Below are positions 31,889 to 40,036 of a stretch of DNA of 42,459 nt, in pieces. Position 1 is the first letter of the stretch; each line of letters starts with the position of its first letter. Made by a program: the position numbers and the translations under genes. The notes below the pieces were generated by a model. The model was not told the origin of the DNA, ran no database searches, and was given only the letters and a program-made list of their open reading frames with translations. This DNA comes from a virus: positions 1 to 42,459 of the IMG/VR virus record IMGVR_UViG_3300042549_009826. One strand, written 5' to 3'.

Positions 31889-33379
31889 ATGCCATCACCA
31901 GATTTTTCAGACTACATCGACCTCACGATTAACGACAAACAGCCCGGTGACATATATGACGAGGCTGTTGATTATGCGCGCCTTGCAATGCCTGAATTTT
32001 CGCCAAGACCAGGGACAATCGAAGATGCCATACTTCAGGCGGGTGCCTATATAGGTTCGTTGAATCTTGGAAACATAAATCGTCTGCCTGATGGAATTAT
32101 GGAGGGCGTTCTTAGGTACCTGGACATTTTGCGCAAAGAAGCAACTTTTGGCTCTGTCGGGCTGGAATTTACCTTGTCTGAAGCTGGTGGTATTGTTCCA
32201 GCCGAAACGTTGGCGGTATATGAAATAGTTAGTGGTGACGATGTTATTCAGTATCCATTTTCAACCGATAGCACCGTAGTTGCTAATTCAGCCTCTACAA
32301 CGGTGACCGTCAACGCAACGTCGCTGACTGCTGGAGTCCTGCCGACAATTGCTTCTGGGACACAGCTTGTCCTGGCTCAACCAAGTGCAGCAATCCTGGA
32401 TGTTCACACCAGTGGCAATGTTTCGCAGGGCTCGCTAGCCGAGACAACAACTGAGTATTTCAGTAGGGGAACGTCTCACTTGGAAAGCCTTAGCTCAGTG
32501 CTTGCAACTGGTTCCCAAGTAGAAAAATACATTCTTACCAACTTTGTTGATGTGTATAGATGCAAGGTCTATGACGTCTCGAAAGCCGTTAATTTCTCTG
32601 CTTCCGCGGGATTTTTAAATGGTTTCAACAGCGAATCTGATGTGGCCACCGTTTCAACCAGTGCTGATTTCATTGACCTGTGCAATGACTTTAATACCGA
32701 CCTTTTTATGGTGTTGGCGCCCGACTACTACGGGGACACCACGTATCAATCAATAATTAAAACAGGTGTTTATCAGGGTGCATCTTCTGGTAGCTCAAGT
32801 GTTGAGTTCACGAATATAAATACTGCGGCAAGCGGCGTCGCTGGACCAATATCGGTTGTTTCAATGAACTCAATCGAACATGCCTTCGAAGGTGACTCCC
32901 CGGGATACTTCGTGATATATGCGTGCGACTCTGGGGGCTCACCATTAACATCCACCCTAAAAGCAGAGATTGTTGAAGCGGTAGCCGAGCGCATACCTGC
33001 GGGTCTAGAATTTTCGCTCCTCGACGCCTACCCGTTTGACATAGCGGTGACAGCGACAATTTCTATCAATCCAGAGTTTGGAGCCAACTCCGTTGCAACT
33101 GCCGTAGCGTCAGAAATAGAAACATTGCTTTCTCTCGCAGAATGGCCAAACTGGAATACCACAGTAAGAATATTTGACATTGTTGTGGCTGCTAGCAAAG
33201 TTGCCGGCGTTGATTATGTTTACAGTGTTGGAACCAGTGTTCCAACTTATCCTGCGGCGGAGTATCCAGGAAATGAGCTTCTGGGAACAGAAGTTAATCT
33301 TGCTGGAAGCATAATTGGCTATGAGATTGGGTATTACGGCGTACTCCCTCGAGCCACGGTAGAAGTGGTAGTGCTCTAA
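31889..33379 (+). CDS. Baseplate J-like protein (gp6 family)
   Basis: The protein has 496 residues. The start (MPSPDFSDYIDLTINDKQPGD) and the helical INRLPDGIMEGVLRYLDILR, then the GLEFTLSEAGGIVPAET strand, are the known layout of baseplate J proteins. The middle (SLAETTTEYFSRGTSHLESLS; CKVYDVSKAVNF) and the late section (LTSTLKAEIVEAVAERIPAG, then DIAVTATISINP) match the core. It forms the iris ring of the baseplate with the next gene product. Confidence 0.88.
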   Translation: MPSPDFSDYIDLTINDKQPGDIYDEAVDYARLAMPEFSPRPGTIEDAILQAGAYIGSLNLGNINRLPDGIMEGVLRYLDILRKEATFGSVGLEFTLSEAGGIVPAETLAVYEIVSGDDVIQYPFSTDSTVVANSASTTVTVNATSLTAGVLPTIASGTQLVLAQPSAAILDVHTSGNVSQGSLAETTTEYFSRGTSHLESLSSVLATGSQVEKYILTNFVDVYRCKVYDVSKAVNFSASAGFLNGFNSESDVATVSTSADFIDLCNDFNTDLFMVLAPDYYGDTTYQSIIKTGVYQGASSGSSSVEFTNINTAASGVAGPISVVSMNSIEHAFEGDSPGYFVIYACDSGGSPLTSTLKAEIVEAVAERIPAGLEFSLLDAYPFDIAVTATISINPEFGANSVATAVASEIETLLSLAEWPNWNTTVRIFDIVVAASKVAGVDYVYSVGTSVPTYPAAEYPGNELLGTEVNLAGSIIGYEIGYYGVLPRATVEVVVL

Positions 33380-34624
33380 ATGGTTGGAGTTCGTAACCGA
33401 CTTACCAATTCCCTGGCAAAACTCCAAAATATTTATGATGAAGATTTTTGGAGTGTTTCAAATCTCGAAATTGGGCAAGGCGGTTCGTCTGAATTGTTTG
33501 ATGGCTTTTCCGAATTCAAACAAATATCGCTAAAAGTTTCAGCCGGCAATCAATCTGGAACACTCTTCCACGAAGACATTCAACTCGAAGTGGGAGATTT
33601 TAATCAGGATATTGTTTTTTTGTTTGCTGTAAAAATGCCATCTGGGGGACTGGTTACTTGCAGTATTTCCGACGTTGACCTAGTTAGTGGAACAACAACA
33701 ACAACAGCATTGAATTTGAGTCAATCGGATGCGGTAATTAATGCTCCAGGAATACTCTCACCACAATGGAACATCTTTAGAAGCAACATGTTCCAACTTG
33801 AAAGCAACCAACAACTCCCCGCAATAAATATTGATATAATATTTGAGCCGAACAACCCTGACGAAACATTTTATTTTACAACCCCAGCGGTTTACCCCGC
33901 CTACGAATTTTCTTCGGCGAACGAGTCAGTAGCTTTAGTTGCTTCTTTCTTGCCGGACGTTATGTTTCAAGCAGATTTGGATGCAGAAACAACTCCAGAC
34001 AGGGCAATGTTGCGACTAATAGACATAGCAACCTTGGGTCTTGGGGAATCATTGGAGTTAACACGTGAATTTGCGTATGTCGATACAGAAGAGGGATTTT
34101 CTTTTTCTGACTCGCTGACAAAAAGCACCCTTGTGGATTCTTCGGTCGCGGAACTCGAAACATTGATTTGGCTATGCAAATTTAGCGGAACACAGCCGAT
34201 AACCAGATTTGATTTTTCTCCAGAGATAGTTTCCGATGCATTTATTCTGGGGAGTAGCGACTTGAATTCAGAAGACCAATTACGTTTAACCAGTTTTACC
34301 GAGCTTAATCCGCCACTTCTCGACATCGATGCTCAAGAGACGTTGCTCAGATGGCAGCTCGAAACTGGATACTACGGAAAGAATGCGGGAACTCTAAATG
34401 CATTAACTGAAGCGGCCAAACTTCAGTTAATCAACACCAAGACGGTATATGTCACATATGACTACGACACTGCGCCTTATGAAATAAATATACAAACAAA
34501 ATGGTCCGAGACCATTGGGGCCATCGGTCCTGAGGTGATTGGGCAATCTTCGGTAATAATTCTTGAATCTATCGAACCCGCAAGACCACTTGGCACGAAA
34601 ATAACCCATGAGTACGTGGAGTAG
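33380..34624 (+). CDS. Baseplate/tail protein I-like
   Basis: The protein has 414 residues; the start directly follows the previous stop (TAAATG). The N-terminal half is beta-rich, possibly carbohydrate-binding-like (SLKVSAGNQSGTLFHEDIQLE). The C-terminal half (PDRAMLRLIDIATLGLGESLELTREF, ELETLIWLCKFSGTQ, ETLLRWQLETGYYGKNAGTL) fits the tail protein I / gpI family that partners baseplate J in the wedge. The extra N-terminal domain is an addition to a family that is usually near 200 residues. Confidence 0.75.
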   Translation: MVGVRNRLTNSLAKLQNIYDEDFWSVSNLEIGQGGSSELFDGFSEFKQISLKVSAGNQSGTLFHEDIQLEVGDFNQDIVFLFAVKMPSGGLVTCSISDVDLVSGTTTTTALNLSQSDAVINAPGILSPQWNIFRSNMFQLESNQQLPAINIDIIFEPNNPDETFYFTTPAVYPAYEFSSANESVALVASFLPDVMFQADLDAETTPDRAMLRLIDIATLGLGESLELTREFAYVDTEEGFSFSDSLTKSTLVDSSVAELETLIWLCKFSGTQPITRFDFSPEIVSDAFILGSSDLNSEDQLRLTSFTELNPPLLDIDAQETLLRWQLETGYYGKNAGTLNALTEAAKLQLINTKTVYVTYDYDTAPYEINIQTKWSETIGAIGPEVIGQSSVIILESIEPARPLGTKITHEYVE

Positions 34625-34626
34625 AC

Positions 34627-34875
34627 ATGCAGGAAGATGAAGACCAGACACTGCAAAACTTGTTTAATTCGATTATGAAAAATATTATGCCGTCAAGACT
34701 TGTCACTAATTTTATTATCGTTGCCGAGGTCGCAGACGAAGAGACAAGCGAGCTTTCAGTTTCTGTTTCAGAGGGTCTTTCTCCGTGGGCTGCAGATGGA
34801 ATGCTAAGGTATGCACAACAAATGATGATGGCCGGAGACTTTAACCGCTCAGAAGACGAAGATTTGGAAAATTAG
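34627..34875 (+). CDS. Small acidic hypothetical protein
   Basis: The protein has 82 residues, two bases after the preceding stop. It is acidic at both ends (MQEDEDQTLQN; RSEDEDLEN) with an alpha/beta core (VTNFIIVAEVADEETSELSVSV). It is not recognised. It may be a small fibre or baseplate partner or a chaperone for the fibre. The 54 bases after it are AT-rich and contain no clear promoter. Confidence 0.7.
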   Translation: MQEDEDQTLQNLFNSIMKNIMPSRLVTNFIIVAEVADEETSELSVSVSEGLSPWAADGMLRYAQQMMMAGDFNRSEDEDLEN

Positions 34876-34929
34876 TAAAGGCGTTATATGAAGTACAATA
34901 TTAAATCAACGATATTTGGCAGGTGATTT

Positions 34930-35991
34930 ATGGCTATTCAACAATTTACAGCTGGACAGACGTTGACGGCCGGCGCAATGAATGCGCTGCAGGCAAGCGA
35001 TTTTAACTATACGAGAAAAATAGTTACCGCGGCGACATACACGGCCGTTCTTGAAGACCGTGGTCAGCTTCTTGAGTTCCAAAATGCTGGTGGAACGACC
35101 GTAACGATACCGACCAACTCATCCGTTGCCTTCAGTCTTGGCGATGTGCTTGAGATAATTAGCAGTTCTTCTGCAACGGTGCAGATTTTTGGTGACACTG
35201 GAGTGACAATCGAAGCAACTGGAGGAATAACCTCTTTGACTTCTGCATGGCAAAAAGCACAGTTGGTTAAGCGCGAAACAAACAACTGGGTTTTAACTGG
35301 AATTACTTCTGTGGCAATTCTTGATTCAACGATTACCAATGCTGACGTTGCAAACAATGCAGCGATAGCATTAAGTAAGATTGCTTCCGGAACCGCAGCA
35401 CAGGTTGTAATAGCCAACAGTTCTGGAACCCCTACCTATACAACAATTTCTGGAGATGTGACAATCGACTCTTCTGGCGTCGTTGAGATTGGGCCAGGTA
35501 AAATAGTCGACGCAGATATAAATGCATCTGCAGCGATTGACAAGACCAAGATTTCTGGAACAGCAATTACTGCTGGAGATAGCGGAACTGTTACATCAAC
35601 AATGATTGCTAATCAAACCATTGTCGATGCAGACATCAGCACAACCGCTGCAATTGGCTTAGGTAAATTGGCTGATGCGACTATTGACATCAAAACAGGA
35701 AACTACACACTTCAACTCACAGACAAGAACAAGTTCATTAAAATGAACATAACAAGCACCGCAAATACTGTTACCGTTCCTCTTGACTCAACAGTTACCT
35801 TCCCTGAAGGCGCACAGATTCATATTATTCAATACGGAACAGGCAAGACGCAAATTGTTGGTGCCTCGGGGTCAGTAATACTTTATTCAACTCCTGGCGC
35901 CTACTTACGTGCACAATATTCATCGGCAACTTTGCTGAAGTGCGCCGCGGCGAACACCTGGATGTTGATGGGTGACTTGAGTGCTTCATGA
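34930..35991 (+). CDS. Tail fibre protein with internal repeats
   Basis: The protein has 353 residues. It begins with TAGQTLTAGAMNALQ, like many fibre N-termini. Two barrel-like blocks resemble each other (TAATYTAVLEDRGQLLEFQNAG near 33; NYTLQLTDKNKFIKMNITST near 258), each followed by a VTIPTNSSV/VTVPLDSTV strand. Between them are three copies of a 17-residue motif (TITNADVANNAAIALSKI; IVDADINASAAIDKTKI; IVDADISTTAAIGLGKL), typical of trimeric fibre shafts. The product probably forms the receptor-binding fibre or its shaft. Its stop overlaps the next start (ATGA). Confidence 0.82.
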   Translation: MAIQQFTAGQTLTAGAMNALQASDFNYTRKIVTAATYTAVLEDRGQLLEFQNAGGTTVTIPTNSSVAFSLGDVLEIISSSSATVQIFGDTGVTIEATGGITSLTSAWQKAQLVKRETNNWVLTGITSVAILDSTITNADVANNAAIALSKIASGTAAQVVIANSSGTPTYTTISGDVTIDSSGVVEIGPGKIVDADINASAAIDKTKISGTAITAGDSGTVTSTMIANQTIVDADISTTAAIGLGKLADATIDIKTGNYTLQLTDKNKFIKMNITSTANTVTVPLDSTVTFPEGAQIHIIQYGTGKTQIVGASGSVILYSTPGAYLRAQYSSATLLKCAAANTWMLMGDLSAS

Positions 35992-36689
35992 TACCGGGAA
36001 ATACTTCTAGTCAGGGAAAGTTCTCTGATGCGCCGACATCTGTTTCGGCTAGTGCGGGCAACGGTCAAGCAACTGTTTCTTTTACTCTTCCAGCATACGA
36101 CGGTAAAGGTGTTGCAACCTATGTGGCAACTTCATCCCCCGGAGGTTTTACGGGAAGTGGTTCTAGTTCGCCCATAACGGTGACTGGTTTAAGCAATGGA
36201 ACTGCTTACACATTTACGGTCACCACGGTTACTGGATACGGGGTGAGCGCTGTATCAACTGCATCCAACTCGGCCACACCGGCGGCGCCAGCTCCTTCTT
36301 TCCCGCCAGCGCCTTCCTTCCCGCCAGCAAGCTGTCCACCCCCTGGGTATCCAACCGGAGACCCGCCATCCAGCAACTGCTCGAGGAGTTGCGGCGGTAA
36401 CGCCGGGTGTGTTGACGGCGATGGCTGCGGATATACTTGCTCCGGCGAGACTTCATATGAATACTGGTGTCAAGGTTGTCCGGGTTATGAGGGTGGGTAT
36501 TACGGAGCGCTTAGAAATGGTTGCTGTGGCTATGTGGCACCAACCCCCAGTTTTCCAACCCCCAGTTTTCCAACGCCCAGTTTTCCAACGCCCAGTTTTC
36601 CACCGACCGGCAACTGTGCCTCCTGTGGCGGTGGCAGCGGTTCAGGATGCATTGACATCAAGGGAAATGGCGAGGAAGGATGCCTATAA
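35988..36689 (+). CDS. FnIII, proline-rich and Cys-rich fibre-tip candidate
   Basis: The protein has 233 residues. Residues 14-95 form one fibronectin type III domain (VSASAGNGQATVSFTLPAY, GLSNGTAYTFTVTTV). Then come two APSFPP units, a Cys-rich block (14 cysteines between about 113 and 233, with Gly and Tyr between) and (TPSFP)4 at 186-205. The Cys-rich parts would need disulfide bonds, so the protein is probably exposed outside the cell in the virion. No signal peptide is seen, as expected for a virion part. The ATGA overlap with the fibre gene suggests coupled synthesis and a common structure. Receptor binding is inferred. Confidence 0.78.
   Translation: MIPGNTSSQGKFSDAPTSVSASAGNGQATVSFTLPAYDGKGVATYVATSSPGGFTGSGSSSPITVTGLSNGTAYTFTVTTVTGYGVSAVSTASNSATPAAPAPSFPPAPSFPPASCPPPGYPTGDPPSSNCSRSCGGNAGCVDGDGCGYTCSGETSYEYWCQGCPGYEGGYYGALRNGCCGYVAPTPSFPTPSFPTPSFPTPSFPPTGNCASCGGGSGSGCIDIKGNGEEGCL
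36543..36602 (+). repeat. Four 15-base tandem repeats coding TPSFP
   Basis: Four contiguous 15-base units with the consensus ACSCCCAGTTTTCCA, in frame, encode Thr-Pro-Ser-Phe-Pro each time. Copies 1 and 2 are identical to each other, and so are copies 3 and 4; the two pairs differ in one silent base (ACC versus ACG). This near-identity points to recent expansion. Two related APSFPP units lie upstream near 36291-36323. Confidence 0.9.
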
Positions 36690-36746
36690 TGTGGTCGGTG
36701 AATAAAAATATACGACACAAAAAAGATGGGAGCGAATGATTGACTT

Positions 36747-37214
36747 ATGATTAAAAAAAATGCATCATGGCAAGATTTGCTGCCAACTATAGAAAGAACA
36801 GAGGAAAGTTTTTTCACTACATGGTCTTTCTTTGAAGCAAAATTTGGGGAATTTGGCACCCCAGGCTTCTCTAAACAAATACTTCCAGCAAGATTCCCCA
36901 ATATTTTCGGTCACAATAATGAAATAAATGTAGAAACCTTCCTGTATCGAGGAGAAGATGGACAACTTCTTTGTGTAGTAGCTAGATACTATAACGAAGA
37001 ACAAAATATATATAAACCCTTTATTTTTGATGTTCACCCAGACCACCAACGACAAGGAATAGGAACAAAAGTTGCTGACTACATTCTTGAAAACGAAGAA
37101 ACAGAAGACTTTGACTACAAAAAATCATGGTCAGACACTACTGTGACACTGGCAAGCGCTAATTTTGCGAATAAATATGTTAAAAAATTCAACGAACCAG
37201 GAGCAGTGACATAA
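36747..37214 (+). CDS. GNAT-family N-acetyltransferase
   Basis: The protein has 155 residues, normal for the family. Motif A is clear: FIFDVHPDHQRQGIGTKV, with Q101-R-Q-G-I-G106 forming the acetyl-CoA pyrophosphate loop. A preceding strand (LLCVVARYY) and a late strand (TVTLASAN) complete the fold. The substrate cannot be read. The stop overlaps the ATG of the zinc-ribbon gene (TAATG), so it belongs to the accessory operon. It might acetylate a protein, an amine or a sugar intermediate. Confidence 0.85.
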   Translation: MIKKNASWQDLLPTIERTEESFFTTWSFFEAKFGEFGTPGFSKQILPARFPNIFGHNNEINVETFLYRGEDGQLLCVVARYYNEEQNIYKPFIFDVHPDHQRQGIGTKVADYILENEETEDFDYKKSWSDTTVTLASANFANKYVKKFNEPGAVT

Positions 37215-37459
37215 TGACCGCCTACGAGGAATTCAAAAAAAGAAGACAAATGCAATTACAAAATGGGGCAAAGGTATTGCCAACCGACTTGTTGGATAAG
37301 TCAAATTACACAACAGACGAAATTGCCAGTACTAGAATGCAGATTTGCGAAGCGTGCCCAAAATTAATTAAGTTGACAAAACAATGCAAAGAGTGTGGCT
37401 GCTTCATGTCATTAAAGACAAAACTCAATACTGCAGTTTGCCCACTAAACAAGTGGTGA
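37214..37459 (+). CDS. Small zinc-ribbon protein
   Basis: The protein has 81 residues. After a helical start there are five cysteines in the pattern IC-x2-C ... QC-x2-C-x-C ... C (ICEACPKLI, QCKECGCFM, AVCPLNKW), a structural zinc ribbon. Similar small proteins occur in marine and freshwater phage genomes beside 2-oxoglutarate oxygenases, which is the situation here. Function is unknown; a protein-protein adaptor for the neighbouring oxygenases is conceivable. Confidence 0.8.
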   Translation: MTAYEEFKKRRQMQLQNGAKVLPTDLLDKSNYTTDEIASTRMQICEACPKLIKLTKQCKECGCFMSLKTKLNTAVCPLNKW

Positions 37460-37480
37460 TAGTGGAATGCGGTTCCATAC

Positions 37481-37996
37481 ATGCTTTTACACATCGACTC
37501 TTTTCTAACTGAAGACGAAAGACTTGAGTTGCTCTGCACCGCATATTCTGCGAGTAGCAGTGATTGGTCAATACAAAATGGTGGTGGGGAATATTGGGTT
37601 GGCAATAGATTCCCATTTCAATCACCAATATTTGATTTGTTAAATGAGCGAATTAAATTATATTTTGATGATTATGATTTTATAAGCCCATTTTGTGGAA
37701 TACAAAGAATCTCCCAGGGTGGTGGAATGGGAGAACACACTGACAACTATCAGAAGACATGCAGATTCGGATGCGTTGTATATCTGAATGATAACTTTGA
37801 GGGTGGGGACCTCGTGTACCCGCGTCTTAACACTGTTTGGCGACCATCTGCATCACAATTGGTTGTTCATGCCGGTGATGAGCCACACCTGGTCAGCACT
37901 GTTTCTAGTGGAACTAGGTATATGTTGACATGTTTTGTTTATGGCAGCGAAACAAAAAACCCATCAGTTAATTATGAATTACAGCACCAGAATTGA
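37481..37996 (+). CDS. 2-oxoglutarate/Fe(II) oxygenase 1
   Basis: The protein has 171 residues, prolyl-4-hydroxylase-like. H86 and D88 in GEHTDNY and H136 in DEPHLVS form the iron triad; R146 in GTRYMLTCF would bind the 2-oxoglutarate carboxylate. The strand VVYLNDNFEGGDL is a marker shared with the four genes that follow. The enzyme class couples oxidative decarboxylation of 2-oxoglutarate to hydroxylation of a substrate. All catalytic residues are present, so activity is likely; the substrate is unknown. Confidence 0.9.
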   Translation: MLLHIDSFLTEDERLELLCTAYSASSSDWSIQNGGGEYWVGNRFPFQSPIFDLLNERIKLYFDDYDFISPFCGIQRISQGGGMGEHTDNYQKTCRFGCVVYLNDNFEGGDLVYPRLNTVWRPSASQLVVHAGDEPHLVSTVSSGTRYMLTCFVYGSETKNPSVNYELQHQN

Positions 37997-38567
37997 GCTA
38001 ACCCCCTCTGGGTATTGGGGTGATTCTGTGGACAATATACACATTTTTGAAAATTTACTACCGACCGATGAGCTCGCAGAATTGCTTCGCTATGCAAAGT
38101 GTAATGACGATTGGTCTGCCGTATACGGCCATCATCAATGGTCCGACAGGGTACATAGAGATTTTACTGAGCCTATAGCGAAGAACATTTACGAAAATCT
38201 ATATATCAAAACGAAAAACATACTTCAAACTACGTTTGACATTTTGGCCGACTCAACTGGAGCTCAGCTAAATAGATGGCAAGTTGGTGATGAGCAAGCA
38301 CCACATGCCGATAAACAGGAACTTGATGGAAGCAAAAACTGTTGTCCAACATACGACCTATCGTCAGTATTTTATCTCAATAATGATTTCAAAGGAGGAG
38401 AAATATTTTTCCCGATTCAATCATTCACAGCAAAACCAGTCAGAAACATGCTGATAATTTTCCCCGGCGACATAAACTTTATCCATGGAGTCAATACGGT
38501 TACCGATGGGATAAGATACACAGTGTCCACGTTCTGGACAGTGACAGGAATTCGGAGTGTTTTGTGA
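37974..38567 (+). CDS. 2-oxoglutarate/Fe(II) oxygenase 2
   Basis: The protein has 197 residues from the ATG at 37974, overlapping oxygenase 1 by 23 bases; an upstream in-frame ATG at 37935 is possible but overlaps further. H111 and D113 (APHADKQ), H171 (FIHGVN) and R181 (GIRYTVSTFW) complete the active site, and VFYLNNDFKGGEI is the family strand. A two-Cys insert (KNCCPTYD) lies before that strand. Probably active. Confidence 0.88.
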   Translation: MNYSTRIELTPSGYWGDSVDNIHIFENLLPTDELAELLRYAKCNDDWSAVYGHHQWSDRVHRDFTEPIAKNIYENLYIKTKNILQTTFDILADSTGAQLNRWQVGDEQAPHADKQELDGSKNCCPTYDLSSVFYLNNDFKGGEIFFPIQSFTAKPVRNMLIIFPGDINFIHGVNTVTDGIRYTVSTFWTVTGIRSVL

Positions 38568-39385
38568 ATCAAGAAGAGCTTTATCCAAAAATAGTTGTCT
38601 TCCGTGACACAATTGGGGACTCGAAAAATTTTGAATCGCTATTAGCGGACGGTTCCCCGCATGTTCACCCCTGGACCGATTGGTACAATCTCGGCAAAGA
38701 AACCCACTTTATCGGATATCCAAATTTCTTTTCTACATCATTTCCAACAAAACACGAATGGGAATCAAATTATTCAATAATATCAAATAACCCAGTAGCA
38801 ATGGAAACTGCATCAATTTTTTATGAAACTACTAATCAGTATGTATCCAAATATGGAATTGAAATTCCCAATTGGTCGCACTATGGCCCATTCTTGCTGA
38901 CTCATTCTGCAAAACCAATAGACGGAACGCTTGCTATGCAGTATCACACGGATTTCAAAATGGCCGAAACACACAACCCAGGTTATAAATTTTGGATAAC
39001 CTGCCTACTTTATGTAAATGATGATTACCAGGGTGGAGAAATAGCTTTTAAGGTATTCGCAGATGAAAATAACATTTCTGAAAATGACCCATTTGTCCAT
39101 TTTAAATACAAACCTCGGGCAGGCGATATGCTGATTCTCCCGGCACATCACCCGTATTACCACGGTGTATGCAAAACACTCTCTAGCCGTAAGTTATTCA
39201 TACGCATGTTCTGGGGATACGAGTATGACGGTAGCGATAGTTGGAAAGCAAACGAAACCAAATACGGCAAAGATATTTGGGGCGAAATGGAGAAGGACAG
39301 GCTTGCTCGCGAATTCAAAGAATCAAAATGGATGATGGGCGCAGTTGAAGAAACTGGAAATTTAATCCCGAACTGGAATATGTGA
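38564..39385 (+). CDS. 2-oxoglutarate/Fe(II) oxygenase 3
   Basis: The protein has 273 residues, the longest of the group, with a GTG start that overlaps the previous TGA. H128 and D130 (MQYHTDFKM), H200 (YYHGV) and R209 (SSRKLFIRMFW) mark the active site; LLYVNDDYQGGEI is the shared strand. The C-terminal 55 residues (KANETKYGKDIWGEMEKDRLA...) are an extra helical tail absent from the others, perhaps for partner binding. Confidence 0.88.
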   Translation: MNQEELYPKIVVFRDTIGDSKNFESLLADGSPHVHPWTDWYNLGKETHFIGYPNFFSTSFPTKHEWESNYSIISNNPVAMETASIFYETTNQYVSKYGIEIPNWSHYGPFLLTHSAKPIDGTLAMQYHTDFKMAETHNPGYKFWITCLLYVNDDYQGGEIAFKVFADENNISENDPFVHFKYKPRAGDMLILPAHHPYYHGVCKTLSSRKLFIRMFWGYEYDGSDSWKANETKYGKDIWGEMEKDRLAREFKESKWMMGAVEETGNLIPNWNM

Positions 39386-40029
39386 TGGACTTTGTTAACC
39401 TAGGACCACCAGAACTGGGGATAAGAATTTATAAATCCACACTCGGCCCAGACTCATCAGAACTACTAAATCAGTGCCTTACCGATGAGCAGTCGTGCAA
39501 TAAATGGTCGCTTGCGCTTGTTGGATACGAGCAGGTACCAGACGAAAGTTACAGAAATTGTCAAGATTTTAAAATGGGAACAAATGAAATCCCATATGTG
39601 CAGGACAAAATTGTCTCAGTTTATGAAGAAACAATTAGTCAAGTTAGAGGTTGCGTTGAAGATTATTCTCGGTCATACGGCATAAGTATGAATTATATGG
39701 AAGCAGTAAATTTTGTAAAATACAAACAGGGAACTCATTTTTCTTACCACTCAGACCATGCGCATCATTATGTGTGCACCATCTCAACAATCGCTTATTA
39801 CAACGATAATTACGAAGGTGGAGAATTATCTTTCGATAAGTTGAACCTCAAACTCAAGCCAACCGCTGGGGATGTTATTGTTTTCCCGTCAACATTTATT
39901 TATTCCCACGCAAGCCTGCCAGTGATTACGGGAACCAAGTATGCTGCGGTAACCATGTTTGATTACAATAATGAATACAGCAGCTTTAGGAGAAGTCTCC
40001 TAAAGGGTCAAATAATTAATCGGGGTTAA
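39385..40029 (+). CDS. 2-oxoglutarate/Fe(II) oxygenase 4 (Lys in place of Arg)
   Basis: The protein has 214 residues from the ATG at 39385 (TGATG overlap); a GTG three bases earlier is also in frame. H122 and D124 (FSYHSDHAHH) and H175 (YSHASLPV) are present. The residue expected to bind 2-oxoglutarate is K185 (GTKYAAVTMF), not Arg. In collagen prolyl 4-hydroxylase a lysine fills this role, so activity is still plausible. IAYYNDNYEGGEL is the shared strand. Confidence 0.87.
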   Translation: MDFVNLGPPELGIRIYKSTLGPDSSELLNQCLTDEQSCNKWSLALVGYEQVPDESYRNCQDFKMGTNEIPYVQDKIVSVYEETISQVRGCVEDYSRSYGISMNYMEAVNFVKYKQGTHFSYHSDHAHHYVCTISTIAYYNDNYEGGELSFDKLNLKLKPTAGDVIVFPSTFIYSHASLPVITGTKYAAVTMFDYNNEYSSFRRSLLKGQIINRG

Positions 40030-40036
40030 CAATAAA

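Noticed and set aside
36543-36602. CRISPR-like direct repeats
   Set aside because: The units are contiguous, in frame and 15 bases long with no spacers. They are a coding repeat.
37935-37973. Earlier start for oxygenase 2
   Set aside because: It would lengthen the overlap with oxygenase 1 to 62 bases and adds residues that do not fit the family. No ribosome binding site supports it.
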